From positions 248,001 to 312,000 of the forward strand of contig CAYYTK010000001.1 in the NCBI GenBank assembly GCA_964474695.1: 64,000 nt of DNA, in the 5' to 3' direction. The notes under the pieces were generated by a model, which was given only the letters and a program-made list of their open reading frames with translations, was not told the DNA's origin and did no database searches. Within the stretch, counting starts at the first letter, position 1. The number at the start of each line of letters is the position of its first letter. Origin of the DNA: DAOUBP01 sp964474695 (GTDB lineage Bacteria > Chloroflexota > Anaerolineae > CG2-30-64-16). This document shows, piece after piece, positions 24,072 to 32,923 of this stretch. A program made the translations under genes and the position numbers.

Positions 24072-25115
24072 ATGGCGGAAGCGGGCAAGCTAAAGGCACT
24101 GGACACGACTCTGGCGAGTCTGAAGAAGCGTTTCGGTGAGGGCACCGTGATGAAGTTGGGCGAGGCAGGCCGCTTGAAGGTCGCGGTGATCCCCACCGGT
24201 TCCCTGTCATTGGATCTGGCTCTGGGTATCGGCGGCGTTCCTCGGGGCCGCGTTACGGAAATCTACGGCCCGGAATCGTCCGGCAAGACAACGATCTGCC
24301 AGCATATCATCGCGGAAGCTCAGAAGATGGGTGGGATCGCGGCGTTCATCGATGTCGAACACGCGCTGGACCCGGACTATGCGCGGCGCTGCGGCGTCAA
24401 TGTGGACGAGTTGTACATCTCGCAGCCGGATACGGGCGAGCAGGCATTGGAGATCGCTGAGGCGCTGATCCGGTCGGGGGCGGTGGATGTCGTGGTCATC
24501 GACTCGGTGGCCGCGTTGGTGCCGCGTGCTGAGATCGAGGGCGAGATGGGCGATGCCCATGTCGGCCTGCAGGCTCGTCTGATGTCCCAGGCGCTGCGTA
24601 AGCTCGTTGGTGCGATCAAGAGCAGCAACACGGCCCTTATCTTTACAAACCAGATGCGCCAGAAAATCGGCGTGATGTTCGGCAACCCGGAGACAACCCC
24701 CGGCGGCCTGGCCTTGAAGTTCTACGCGAGTGTGCGCATGGATGTGCGGCGCATCGAGAGCGTCAAACAGGGCGGCCAGACGGTGGGCAATCGAACGCGC
24801 GTGACCATCAAGAAGAACAAGGTCGCGCCGCCGTTCCGCCAGGCCGAGTTCGACATCATGTACAACAAGGGCATCAGTAAATCCGGGGACCTGTTGGATC
24901 TGGGCACGGCGATGGAGATCGTGGAAAAGAGGGGTGCATTTTACACCTTTGAGGGAACGCGTCTGGGCCAGGGCCGGGAAAATGCCAAGGAGTTTCTGGA
25001 GAAGTCGCCGGAGATTTCTCAGCGCATCGAAGCTGCCATCCGCTCTGCGTCGGTGTTGACAACCGGACAGGTTATCGAACAGCCGGAAGACGAGACTGAC
25101 GAAGAGATGGAATAG
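24072..25115 (+). CDS. recA: Recombinase RecA
   Basis: 347 residues. Walker A GPESSGKTTI (about residue 67), Walker B VVVIDSVAALVPRAEIEGEMGD, L1/L2 loops with QALRKLVGAIKSSNTALIFTNQMRQKIGVMFGNPETTPGGLALKFYASVRMD, and an acidic C-terminal tail (EQPEDETDEEME). It forms the strand-exchange filament and triggers LexA cleavage. AGGTGG precedes the ATG. recX lies 406 nt downstream on the same strand. Confidence 0.99.
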   Translation: MAEAGKLKALDTTLASLKKRFGEGTVMKLGEAGRLKVAVIPTGSLSLDLALGIGGVPRGRVTEIYGPESSGKTTICQHIIAEAQKMGGIAAFIDVEHALDPDYARRCGVNVDELYISQPDTGEQALEIAEALIRSGAVDVVVIDSVAALVPRAEIEGEMGDAHVGLQARLMSQALRKLVGAIKSSNTALIFTNQMRQKIGVMFGNPETTPGGLALKFYASVRMDVRRIESVKQGGQTVGNRTRVTIKKNKVAPPFRQAEFDIMYNKGISKSGDLLDLGTAMEIVEKRGAFYTFEGTRLGQGRENAKEFLEKSPEISQRIEAAIRSASVLTTGQVIEQPEDETDEEME

Positions 25116-25119
25116 ATCG

Positions 25120-25141
25120 GCGCCGGTTCTTGGTGGCGCCT
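25120..25141 (+). terminator. Hairpin after recA
   Basis: GGCGCC ... GGCGCC stem directly after the recA stop; it lacks a strong T-run. Confidence 0.4.
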
Positions 25142-25521
25142 CGTTGGGTGACTGACCACAGTTAGTTTGCGGATCATGGTGATACGTCGCGCAGCGGCGT
25201 TAGCACACAAAACTCGCTGGAGTGGATCGTGTTGACCGATCGCCCGATATCCCGGAGCAACGAGGGGGATATGATGGGCGCTCTATCTTATGACCATATT
25301 CTGCCGCTCGGCGCAGCAATGAGATAAGGCGCGGCCGGGCGGCTGGAGCGGGTTGCCGATAGCGTATTGACTCCCCCGAAAGGCACGATCGGGGGAGCGG
25401 ACGCTTTTTGCGAACTTGGCGCGTGCTCATGTTGCTGCACCCGTAAGTTCGATTTTTGCGCGCAAACGGAAGCTGTGGCCCAGTCCCTCATTCGGGGAGT
25501 TGTGGTCACGGCTTTTTTGTT
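25142..25521 (+). other. recA-recX intergenic region with two strong hairpins
   Basis: No gene is visible in these 380 bases. A hairpin of CTCCCCCGA/TCGGGGGAG (about 25371-25397) is followed by CGGACGCTTTTT. A second (25477-25520) pairs AGCTGTGGCC with GGTCACGGCT and runs into TTTTTT that ends 6 nt before the recX ATG. The terminator-like hairpin abutting recX suggests attenuation, or termination of a small RNA encoded here. Confidence 0.55.
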
Positions 25522-26160
25522 ATGGCTGGCACCATCACTGGTTTGAAGTATCAGCAGCACGCACCCGATCGGGTCAACGTCTACCTGGACGAGGCCTATG
25601 CTTTCGCGCTGCCGGCTTTGACAGCCGCGCGGCTGCGCGTGGGACAGTTCCTGGACGACACGGCGATCGAGAGCCTGCAGGCCAGCGATAGACAGCAGAA
25701 GGCGTATGACCGTGCCATCCGCTATCTGGGTTACCGGCCGCGCAGCGTTGCGGAAGTGCGCCGCCACCTGGCCAGCGCGGAGCAGGATGCGGACGTGGTT
25801 GAGGCTGTGATGGCCCGTCTGGCTGAAGCCGGCTATCTTGATGATGCGGAGTTTGCGCGTTTTTGGGTCGAAAACCGGCAGCAGTTCCGGCCCAAGGGGG
25901 CCGCTGCCTTGCGGCAGGAGTTACGCGCGCGTGGGCTGGACCGGGAGGCCATCGCTGCTGCCCTGACCGAGCTGGATGCCGCCGAGGCGGCCTACCGGGC
26001 GGCCCGTCCACGAGCGGAACGGTTGGTCGGCCAGATGCAGGCGGATCCGGCTTTGTGCCAGCGGAAGCTGAGTGAGTTTTTGCTGCGCCGCGGCTTCGAG
26101 TACGCCATCGTGCGGGATGTGGTGGCCCGATTGATGGCGGAGCTGGGCACGCAATCATGA
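25522..26160 (+). CDS. recX: Regulatory protein RecX
   Basis: 212 residues from MAGTITGLKYQQHAPDRVNVYLDEAYAFALP. RecX repeats of three helices are visible: RAIRYLGYRPRSVAEVRRHL, VVEAVMARLAEAGYLDDAEFARFWVENR and RPKGAAALRQELRARGLDREAIAAAL. It limits RecA filament growth. The start at 25522 has no Shine-Dalgarno sequence because a T-rich terminator-like hairpin stands directly in front. The upstream in-frame codons are not RecX-like. Confidence 0.9.
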   Translation: MAGTITGLKYQQHAPDRVNVYLDEAYAFALPALTAARLRVGQFLDDTAIESLQASDRQQKAYDRAIRYLGYRPRSVAEVRRHLASAEQDADVVEAVMARLAEAGYLDDAEFARFWVENRQQFRPKGAAALRQELRARGLDREAIAAALTELDAAEAAYRAARPRAERLVGQMQADPALCQRKLSEFLLRRGFEYAIVRDVVARLMAELGTQS

Positions 26161-26200
26161 TTCGGGAATCATCATGCGCGGCTCGTTGAGCCGTTTATCC

Positions 26201-26216
26201 ATTGAATTAGTTCAAT
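26201..26216. repeat. Short inverted repeat before the RNase Y gene
   Basis: ATTGAA-TTAG-TTCAAT, 17 bp before the start codon region; possible operator or hairpin. Confidence 0.35.
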
Positions 26217-26232
26217 TGAAAGCGAGGAAACT

Positions 26233-27804
26233 ATGTTCCCAGGAAGTCCAGAGCTTCGTCTGCTCTCGGACCTGCTGATTTTTCTGGTAGCCGGCATCGC
26301 CGGCGGGGTCATCAGTTATCTGGTAGTGAGATCCCGCCAGCTTCAGGCCCGTAATGCGGCCGAGACCTTGCTGCGGACGACGGAAAACGAGTCCAAGCGC
26401 ATCTTGGCTGAGGCGGAGAGCAAGGCGAAGGGTATTGAGCTGGCAGCCCAGCAACAGCGCGTCCAGATGGTGGAGGAAGTCGAACAAGAGCTGCTGCGTC
26501 GGCGGCGTGAGATGGATCGCGCCGAAGAACGTGTTCAACGTCGCCAGGAAACGCTGGATAGCCGTCTTGAACAGGCCGAACAGCGTAATCGGAAGCTTGA
26601 CCAACGCCAAGCTAAGTTGGACAAGCGCGATGCCGACCTCGTGAAGCAGGAAGAGGAGCATCGCGTCGAACTGGAACGGGTCGCGGGCATGAGCCAGGAG
26701 GACGCCCGCCGCGAGCTGCTCCTGGTTGTTGAGCAGAACAGCCGGCAGGAGATGGCGCGCAAGATTCGCGAGATCGAGAGCCAGGTGACGGCCGAGGCCG
26801 ATGAGCGCGCACGACACATCATCAGCCGTGTCATGGAACGTGTCGCCTCCGATCACGTCTCTGAGACCACCGTGTCCAGCGTGCCACTACCTGCTGATGA
26901 GATGAAGGGCCGCATCATCGGCCGGCAAGGCCGCAATATCCGTGCCATCGAGCAAGCCACCGGCGTCGATCTGGTCGTCGATGACACTCCTGAAGCCATT
27001 ATCGTATCGAGCTTTGATCCCATCCGCCGCGAGGTTGCGCGCATTGCCCTGAGCCGCCTGGTGCAGGACGGCCGCATTCACCCGGCCCGCATCGAGAAAG
27101 AGGTCGAGAAGGCACAGCAAGAGGTTGACAAATCGATTAAGGATGCGGGCGAGCAAGCCGTCATCGAGGTCGGCCTGCAGATGCTGCATCCGGAACTCGT
27201 CAAGCTGTTGGGTCGCTTGAAGTATCGCACCAGCTACGGCCAGAACCAGCTCGCTCATGCGGTGGAGGCGACCCACATTGCCGCCATGCTTGCCGCTGAG
27301 TTGGGTGCGAACGTTCAGACCGCAAAGATGGGCGCGCTGTTGCACGATATCGGCAAGGCTGTCAGCCACGAGGTGGAAGGTGCGCACGCTCAGGTGGGCG
27401 CCGACATCGCCAAACGTTACAACGTGCCGGTCGACGTCGTCAACATCATCGCGTCGCATCACCATGAGGTCGAGCAGCAGTCGGTGGAGGCAGTCATCGC
27501 CACCACGGCCGACGCCATCTCAGGCTCGCGTCCCGGCGCCCGCCGCGAGGCCATCGAAACCTACGTCAAGCGCATTAAGGCGCTGGAAGAGATCGGCAAT
27601 TCGTTCCAGGGCGTGCAGCAGACGTACGCGATCCAGGCCGGCCGCGAAGTCCGTGTGATCGTCAAGCCGGAAGAGATCGATGACCTGGCCGCGCTTCGGC
27701 TGGCCAAGGACGTTGCCAAGCAGATCGAGGATAACCTGGAGTACCCGGGGCAGATTAAGGTCATGGTCGTCCGCGAGACGCGGGCGGTCGAAACAGCCAA
27801 GTAA
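26233..27804 (+). CDS. rny: Ribonuclease Y
   Basis: 523 residues, the standard length. N-terminal membrane anchor (LLSDLLIFLVAGIAGGVISYLVV), a charged coiled coil (about 35-190), the KH domain (MKGRIIGRQGRNIRAIEQATGVDLVVDDTPEA) and the HD domain (HAVEATHIAAMLAAELG...GALLHDIGKAVSHEVEG, with HD and later H residues). It starts mRNA decay at the membrane. GAGGAAACT precedes the ATG. It is followed by a convergent RNase J gene, so the two main mRNA-decay nucleases of this cell are adjacent. Confidence 0.97.
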   Translation: MFPGSPELRLLSDLLIFLVAGIAGGVISYLVVRSRQLQARNAAETLLRTTENESKRILAEAESKAKGIELAAQQQRVQMVEEVEQELLRRRREMDRAEERVQRRQETLDSRLEQAEQRNRKLDQRQAKLDKRDADLVKQEEEHRVELERVAGMSQEDARRELLLVVEQNSRQEMARKIREIESQVTAEADERARHIISRVMERVASDHVSETTVSSVPLPADEMKGRIIGRQGRNIRAIEQATGVDLVVDDTPEAIIVSSFDPIRREVARIALSRLVQDGRIHPARIEKEVEKAQQEVDKSIKDAGEQAVIEVGLQMLHPELVKLLGRLKYRTSYGQNQLAHAVEATHIAAMLAAELGANVQTAKMGALLHDIGKAVSHEVEGAHAQVGADIAKRYNVPVDVVNIIASHHHEVEQQSVEAVIATTADAISGSRPGARREAIETYVKRIKALEEIGNSFQGVQQTYAIQAGREVRVIVKPEEIDDLAALRLAKDVAKQIEDNLEYPGQIKVMVVRETRAVETAK

Positions 27805-27813
27805 CAATAAAAT

Positions 27814-27844
27814 GCCCCCTCTCCCGCGCACGGGAGAGGGGGGC
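27814..27844. repeat. GCCCCCTCTCCCG palindrome between rny and rnj
   Basis: 13-bp stem GCCCCCTCTCCCG with CGGGAGAGGGGGC, loop CGCA, followed by AGGGGGGTGAGG. No T-run; it lies between convergent genes and may act as a bidirectional stop. Confidence 0.7.
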
Positions 27845-27860
27845 AGGGGGGTGAGGACTC

Positions 27861-29519
27861 CTACCCCTGCGTCACCACCGCCACCACCATCGGCTTGCGC
27901 CGCGTCTCCTCATAGAAGAAACGCCCCAACACCTCTTGCGTGCGTTCGACGATCGCCTGGCGCTTGCGCAGTTTGCTTTCCTGAAGCACGCTCCAGGTCC
28001 GCTGCGCAGCGCGCTCCAGCAGCTCCGCGTTGTCGCGCAGGTAGACGAACCCGCGCGTCACCAGCTCGGGCTTGCCGTTCACCTCGCCGGTCTCGGGGTT
28101 GACGGGCACCACCGCGATCACGAATCCATCGCGCGCCAAAACCTCACGCTCGGCCATCACCTTGGGTCCGATATCGCCAACGCCGGAACCATCTACGAAC
28201 ACCTCGCCTGCCGGCGCCTCTTCGATCACGCGTGCCGTATCGGGCGTCAGCTCCAGCACCGCGCCGTTGCCGGCGATCACGATGTTTTCGGCGGGGATGC
28301 CGACCTGCCGCGCGAGACGGGCGTGCGCGTGCAGGTGGCGCAGCTCACCGTGGACCGGCACGAAGAAGCGCGGCCGGACCAGCGACAGCATCAGCTTCTG
28401 CTCTTCCTGGCTCGCATGGCCCGAGACGTGCACCGCGGCCAGGGGCGGATAGATCACCTGCGCGCCGCGGCCGAACAGCTTGTTGATCACGCGTGCGACC
28501 TCTTCCTCGTTGCCTGGAATGGGCGTCGAAGATAGCACCACGGTGTCGCCGGGCTTGACCTCAATCTGGCGGTGCGTGCCCTCGGCCATGCGCGCCAGCG
28601 CGGCCTCGGGCTGGCCCTGGCTGCCGGTGGTCACGATGGCGACGCGGTCGTCGGGCATACGCAGCGCCTCGTTTAGTTCCACCAGGACGCCTGCCGGCGC
28701 CTCCAGGTGGCCCAGCTTGCGGCCGATCTCCGCGGTCTTAAGCATCGAGAAGCCTGCCAATGCCACCACGCGGCCGTGCTTGACCGCCGCGTCGATCACC
28801 TGCTGCACCCGGCTGAGCTGGGAGGCGAAGGTGGCTACGATGATGCGGCCGGCCGCCTCCCGGAAGATCTGGTCGAACGCAGGCGCGATCACCGACTCGG
28901 ACGGGGTGGAGCCGGCCCGTTCCGCGCCGGTCGAGTCGCTGAGCAGCGCCAGCACACCCTGCGCGCCCAACGCACCCAGCCGCGCGAAGCCCGGCCCGCC
29001 CCCGCGCACCGGCGTGTAGTCGAACTTGAAATCGCCGGTATGAATCACGCGGCCGACCGGCGTCTTGATCGATAGGCCGACGCCATCCGGGATAGAGTGG
29101 GTGATCGCCAGGAATTCGACCTCGAACGGGCCCGCGCGGAATCCCTCGCCGGCCGCGATCGTCCTGATGTTGGCAGGCCCCAGTTTCGGGAACTCGGCCA
29201 GTTTCGCCTCGATCAGCCCGCCGGCGAGCCGGGTCGCGTAGATCGGCGTGTCGGCCGGCAGCACGTCGCCCAGCAGATAAGGCAGCGCGCCGATGTGGTC
29301 CTCGTGCCCGTGTGTCACCACGATCGCGCGCACCCAGTCCGTCTTGTCGCGCAGGTAGGTGAAGTCAGGGATCACGACGTCGATCCCCAGCATGTCGTGC
29401 TCTGGGAACATGATCCCGGCGTCGACGACCAATATGTTGCGGCCATGTTCGAACAGCATCATGTTCTTGCCGATTTCCCCCAGGCCGCCCAGGGGGATGA
29501 TGCGCAATGGTTCAGTCAT
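27861..29519 (-). CDS. rnj: Ribonuclease J
   Basis: 552 residues. MBL motif THGHEDHIGALPYLL (about residue 75), HSIPDGVGLSI, HTGDFKFD, the beta-CASP part with DSTGAERAGSTPSE and ATFASQLSRVQQVIDAA, then HVSGHASQEEQKLMLSLVRPRFFVPVHGELRHL, typical of RNase J1/J2. It degrades and matures RNA 5' to 3'. The start codon ATG (29519-29517) stands exactly 6 nt after a TACACT -10 box and has no Shine-Dalgarno, so its mRNA is predicted to be leaderless. Confidence 0.97.
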   Translation of the reverse strand: MTEPLRIIPLGGLGEIGKNMMLFEHGRNILVVDAGIMFPEHDMLGIDVVIPDFTYLRDKTDWVRAIVVTHGHEDHIGALPYLLGDVLPADTPIYATRLAGGLIEAKLAEFPKLGPANIRTIAAGEGFRAGPFEVEFLAITHSIPDGVGLSIKTPVGRVIHTGDFKFDYTPVRGGGPGFARLGALGAQGVLALLSDSTGAERAGSTPSESVIAPAFDQIFREAAGRIIVATFASQLSRVQQVIDAAVKHGRVVALAGFSMLKTAEIGRKLGHLEAPAGVLVELNEALRMPDDRVAIVTTGSQGQPEAALARMAEGTHRQIEVKPGDTVVLSSTPIPGNEEEVARVINKLFGRGAQVIYPPLAAVHVSGHASQEEQKLMLSLVRPRFFVPVHGELRHLHAHARLARQVGIPAENIVIAGNGAVLELTPDTARVIEEAPAGEVFVDGSGVGDIGPKVMAEREVLARDGFVIAVVPVNPETGEVNGKPELVTRGFVYLRDNAELLERAAQRTWSVLQESKLRKRQAIVERTQEVLGRFFYEETRRKPMVVAVVTQG

Positions 29520-29525
29520 GGAAAC

Positions 29526-29554
29526 AGTGTAATCTGGAAGGAGGTTTTTGTCAA
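29526..29554 (-). promoter_or_regulatory. Promoter of RNase J giving a leaderless mRNA
   Basis: Minus strand: TTGACA (29554-29549), 17 bp, TACACT (29531-29526), then 6 nt and the ATG. The expected transcription start coincides with the A of ATG. Confidence 0.75.
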
Positions 29555-29613
29555 AGATCTTGAGAGAAATCTCTCACCTGTTCACGCCGCGATGTTGTGA
29601 CACCTGCCCATAA

Positions 29614-29642
29614 TTGACCCGCTCCACGGCCTGCCCTATACT
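29614..29642 (+). promoter_or_regulatory. Promoter of the GNAT gene giving a leaderless mRNA
   Basis: TTGACC (29614-29619), 17 bp, TATACT (29637-29642), then TAAAGT and the ATG at 29649. Confidence 0.75.
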
Positions 29643-29648
29643 TAAAGT

Positions 29649-30272
29649 ATGAATATCCAACCTGTAACTCTGCTCGGCAGGCATGTCCGGCTTGAACCGT
29701 TGGCCGAGACGCACGTGCCCGACCTGGCCGCCGTCGGCCTGGATCCCGACATCTGGCGCTTCATGCTCTACGGCAACATCGACAACGAGGAGAAGATGCT
29801 GGGCTTTGTCTGTGACCTGCTGGCGCGGCAGGCGCGCGGCGCGGACCTGCCCTTTGCTGTGGTCTCCCAGGAGTCCGGCCGCGCCATCGGCTGCACGCGT
29901 TACCTGGACATCCGCCGCCATGACCGCGGGCTGGAGATCGGCGGCACATGGTATGGCGCGGCCTACCGGCGGACTGCGGTCAACACCGAATGCAAATACC
30001 TGCTCCTCAGGCACGCGTTCGAGGCGCTGGGCTGCATCCGCGTCCAGTTCAAGACCGACCTGCGCAACGAACGCTCGCAGCGCGCCATCGAGCGGCTCGG
30101 CGCCGTGTGCGAGGGCATCCTGCGCAACCACATGATCACCCCCGAGGGTGTCATCCGCCACTCGGTCTACTACAGCATCCTCGACGCCGAATGGCCCGCC
30201 GTCAAGGCGCGGCTGGAGGGGTGGCTGGAGGAAGCAAGCATCTCGTCACGCCCCCTGGCTCGGTCGGAGTGA
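29649..30272 (+). CDS. GNAT acetyltransferase, RimJ/RimL-like
   Basis: 207 residues. MNIQPVTLLGRHVRLEPLAETHVPDL opens like RimJ/RimL-type enzymes; the acetyl-CoA region is EIGGTWYGAAYRRTAVNTECKYLLLRHAFEALGCIRVQFKTDLRNERSQRAIERLGA, with the N-x-R-S-x-x-A-I-x-R-L-G end typical of protein N-acetyltransferases. The substrate is unknown. No Shine-Dalgarno is present; the -10 box is 6 nt upstream. It is divergent from RNase J. Confidence 0.88.
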   Translation: MNIQPVTLLGRHVRLEPLAETHVPDLAAVGLDPDIWRFMLYGNIDNEEKMLGFVCDLLARQARGADLPFAVVSQESGRAIGCTRYLDIRRHDRGLEIGGTWYGAAYRRTAVNTECKYLLLRHAFEALGCIRVQFKTDLRNERSQRAIERLGAVCEGILRNHMITPEGVIRHSVYYSILDAEWPAVKARLEGWLEEASISSRPLARSE

Positions 30273-30321
30273 CTTCCAAATCCCCTAATCCCCTCATCCC
30301 CTCATCCCGGCCGTGCTCGGA

Positions 30322-30455
30322 GCGGCAAAACCGTAAAAAAGTAAAACAGTAAAACCGTAAATATACCCTTAAATCTTTTACTGTTTTTAATCGTAAAGCG
30401 TGGAGAGCCTTTTTACGGTTTACGGTTTTACGGTTCATACAGTTTTTACGATTCA
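30322..30455. repeat. AT-rich word repeat built from AACCGTAAA
   Basis: Multiple copies of ACCGTAAA and AGTAAAAC are followed by inverted TTTACGGTT copies, so the 130-bp segment can fold back on itself. It is strikingly AT-rich against the GC-rich surroundings and lies between convergent genes. Confidence 0.85.
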
Positions 30456-30469
30456 CACACGTTATTGCT

Positions 30470-32923
30470 CTATGATTCGCTGACACAATACCGTGGCGTG
30501 TCCTTCTGGCTCCTTTCCGCGATCTGCAGAGCTCCAGCCCGCGTCAGGCGATCCAGGATGCCCACCGCCTCACTCGTCGAGATGTCCGGCGCACGCCGGT
30601 GCACGTCGGCCGGCGTCGCTTTGCCCAGCCGGCGCACGATTCCGATCACCCGGTCCTCCCGCTGCCCTTCCTCATCCTGCTCGGCGTTGATCTCCGTGTA
30701 GAGGTTGTGCAGGCTCTGCCGCCAGCGTTCGGCGATCTCCTGGCCACGGGCCCAGTGGCGCAGCTCGATCACGTTGCTGAACGCCGGCCCCGGCCCGCGG
30801 TCGTCGAGGCTGGCGAGCAGGATCGCCACCCGCAGCGCCTTTTCGCCGAAGCGGGTATAGTTGGCGTCCAGGTCGGTGTTGTCGCTGGCGGCCGCCAGCC
30901 TGCGCAGCTCGTTGTGATAGCGGTAGAACGCCTCCCACACGCCGGCGCCCAGCGTGCACGCGTGGGGTGGCCGGGCAGCCACGGTCACGTCGAAGTCGCG
31001 CGTGGGCTTGCCGTCCGCGTCCTTCCGCTGCACGATCTCGACGGCGGGTGCGCCGAGCCGCTCGTGCCAGGCGCGCAGCGGCAGCAGCAGGCCGTCCGGT
31101 ATGACGCGCTGGCCCTCGGGGAATTCTCCTTCCGGCGGCTGCGCCCCGCGGGCGGGCGCCACGAAGGCGAAGCGCGCCCAGAAGCCGTCGTGCCATAGCG
31201 CGCCGCCGCGCCTGGCATAGGGGGCCATGTTGGCCGGCGGCATCGACGCCAGCAACGCCAGGTAGGGCCGCGCCAGGCGGTTCTCTCCGCGCGCCACGGT
31301 ATCGTAGATGTAGCGCTCGGGCGCATCGTCGAAGCGCCGCAGGATCCCCCGGAAGTCGGCCATCGGCCCGCTGTCCCGCATCATGGCCGACACCTTCGAC
31401 CCGAACTCGTCGTAGTCCCACCCTTTCTGCCCGGCGAAGGCCAGCGCCAGCCGGGCCCGCTCCCGTTCCTCGACGGGCCGGGCGTCCCAATCGGTCACGG
31501 TCGGCGGCACGCTCATGCGGTACAGCAGCGCCTGGGGGGTGCTCTCGTCGGGCGCCAGCAGGAAGGACAGCCCGCACGACTCCAGCAGCGCCGAGCCGAT
31601 GTGATGGGCGGTCGATTTGGTCCAGAGCGACGAGCGCGCGACGTTGGCGATGTAGAGGCTGGGGTAGCGCTCGCCGCCGAAGTCGAGCTTGACGCGCCGC
31701 GCGGCCACGGTGGAGAGCACCCACAGCCCCACCGCCTCATGGAAGCCGTCGTACGCGGCCGGCGCCCACCGCCGTGAGAAGTCGATGTAGGCATCCAACC
31801 AGGGGGAGGCGTCCCGGCCGAGCTCCGGGCCGAGCCGCGCCGCTTCGGGCAGCGGCGGGCACAGGCTGAGGTCGGGCGCAGGCGCGGCCGCAGCCGGTTG
31901 CGCAGCCGCCGCGGGCGCCGGCTCGGACGGCGGGAAGAACGGCTTCTCGCCGAGCGCGCCGTTTTCGTCCGGCCACGACGGCGGCCCTTCCGGCTCCCAC
32001 GACTCAGCGAAGGAAAACTCATCCCGCGGCATGCCGTTTTCGTCCAGCCAGGCGGGCGGTTCGTCCGGGGCGGGTGTTCCGGAAACGGGTGCGGCGCGCG
32101 GGGTGCGGCTGCCGGCAGCCAGGCCGCTTCGGATGGTGACCAGGGCCTCATGCTCGTCCAGGCCGCACGCCTGCGCTGCGGCGAGAAGTTTCTGTTCCAC
32201 GGCGATGCGGCCCAGGTCGCCGCCGGCCACGATCTGGCCCAGGCTGTAGGCGGCGTGATTCAGCGTGTCGTTGCGCGCGCCCACCGCGGCCCGGCTGACC
32301 GCGCTGAGCTCGCTGCGCAGCGCGGCCGCGGCCCAGCCCGGCCCCCGCAGGTCGGGCGCGGGGGGCGCCGATGCGCGCGCCTTAGGCGCCAGGCGTTCCA
32401 GCAGCGCCCGCAGGCTGTCCGGCAGCATGAGCGGCTCGCGCGTGAGATGCTCCGGCTCCCACCGGTAGATGCTCCCCGACGGGTGCCACGACGGCGGCGC
32501 GATGATGTAGCCGCCGTCCGCGCGCACGTCCAGCCCTGGCCCCAGCTTGCCGGCCGAGTTCCGGCCGCGGAAGCCTGCCGGCGCACGATACACCAGGTGC
32601 TGGCCGCCGCCGCCCGTGATGCTGGTCCAGGTCGCGTCGTCGATGCCGTGAGCTTCTTTGAGTTTCTTCCACCCCTCCAGGCCGCCGTACTTCGCGTCGA
32701 TGTCGATCACCACCAGCCCGGACGGTCCGCAGGCGATCCCGATGCTGGCGTTGGGATGCGCGATCCACCACCGGCGGACCTGAACGGCGTCGATCGTCGC
32801 ATCCTTGACGCCGTGCTTTGTTGCCGGGGTCTTGTCCCGGCGGCAGGGGAACACGTACCACGCGCGGCCGGCGTAATCCAGCGCTGCCAGCAGCAGGCCG
32901 CCGCCTGTCTCCCCGGGGCTCAC
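30470..32923 (-). CDS. Prim-Pol domain replication protein (bifunctional primase/polymerase-like)
   Basis: 817 residues from a GTG at 32923 that overlaps the stop of a small upstream ORF (GTGA); an ATG at 32944 is the alternative. The Prim-Pol domain (about 1-190) shows LDYAGRAWYVFPCRRDKTPATKHGVKDATID, the metal-binding VVIDIDAKYGG, SITGGGGQHLVYRAP and GGYIIAPPSWHPSGSIYRW. After an Ala/Pro-rich linker (about 265-350) comes a domain resembling DUF3987-type primase-associated ATPases (ARSSLWTKSTAHHIGSAL in the Walker A position, without a canonical GK[ST]). Such proteins normally replicate plasmids or phages. No integrase, capsid or partition gene is nearby, so this looks like an orphan or a remnant. 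Confidence 0.85.
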   Translation of the reverse strand: MSPGETGGGLLLAALDYAGRAWYVFPCRRDKTPATKHGVKDATIDAVQVRRWWIAHPNASIGIACGPSGLVVIDIDAKYGGLEGWKKLKEAHGIDDATWTSITGGGGQHLVYRAPAGFRGRNSAGKLGPGLDVRADGGYIIAPPSWHPSGSIYRWEPEHLTREPLMLPDSLRALLERLAPKARASAPPAPDLRGPGWAAAALRSELSAVSRAAVGARNDTLNHAAYSLGQIVAGGDLGRIAVEQKLLAAAQACGLDEHEALVTIRSGLAAGSRTPRAAPVSGTPAPDEPPAWLDENGMPRDEFSFAESWEPEGPPSWPDENGALGEKPFFPPSEPAPAAAAQPAAAAPAPDLSLCPPLPEAARLGPELGRDASPWLDAYIDFSRRWAPAAYDGFHEAVGLWVLSTVAARRVKLDFGGERYPSLYIANVARSSLWTKSTAHHIGSALLESCGLSFLLAPDESTPQALLYRMSVPPTVTDWDARPVEERERARLALAFAGQKGWDYDEFGSKVSAMMRDSGPMADFRGILRRFDDAPERYIYDTVARGENRLARPYLALLASMPPANMAPYARRGGALWHDGFWARFAFVAPARGAQPPEGEFPEGQRVIPDGLLLPLRAWHERLGAPAVEIVQRKDADGKPTRDFDVTVAARPPHACTLGAGVWEAFYRYHNELRRLAAASDNTDLDANYTRFGEKALRVAILLASLDDRGPGPAFSNVIELRHWARGQEIAERWRQSLHNLYTEINAEQDEEGQREDRVIGIVRRLGKATPADVHRRAPDISTSEAVGILDRLTRAGALQIAERSQKDTPRYCVSES

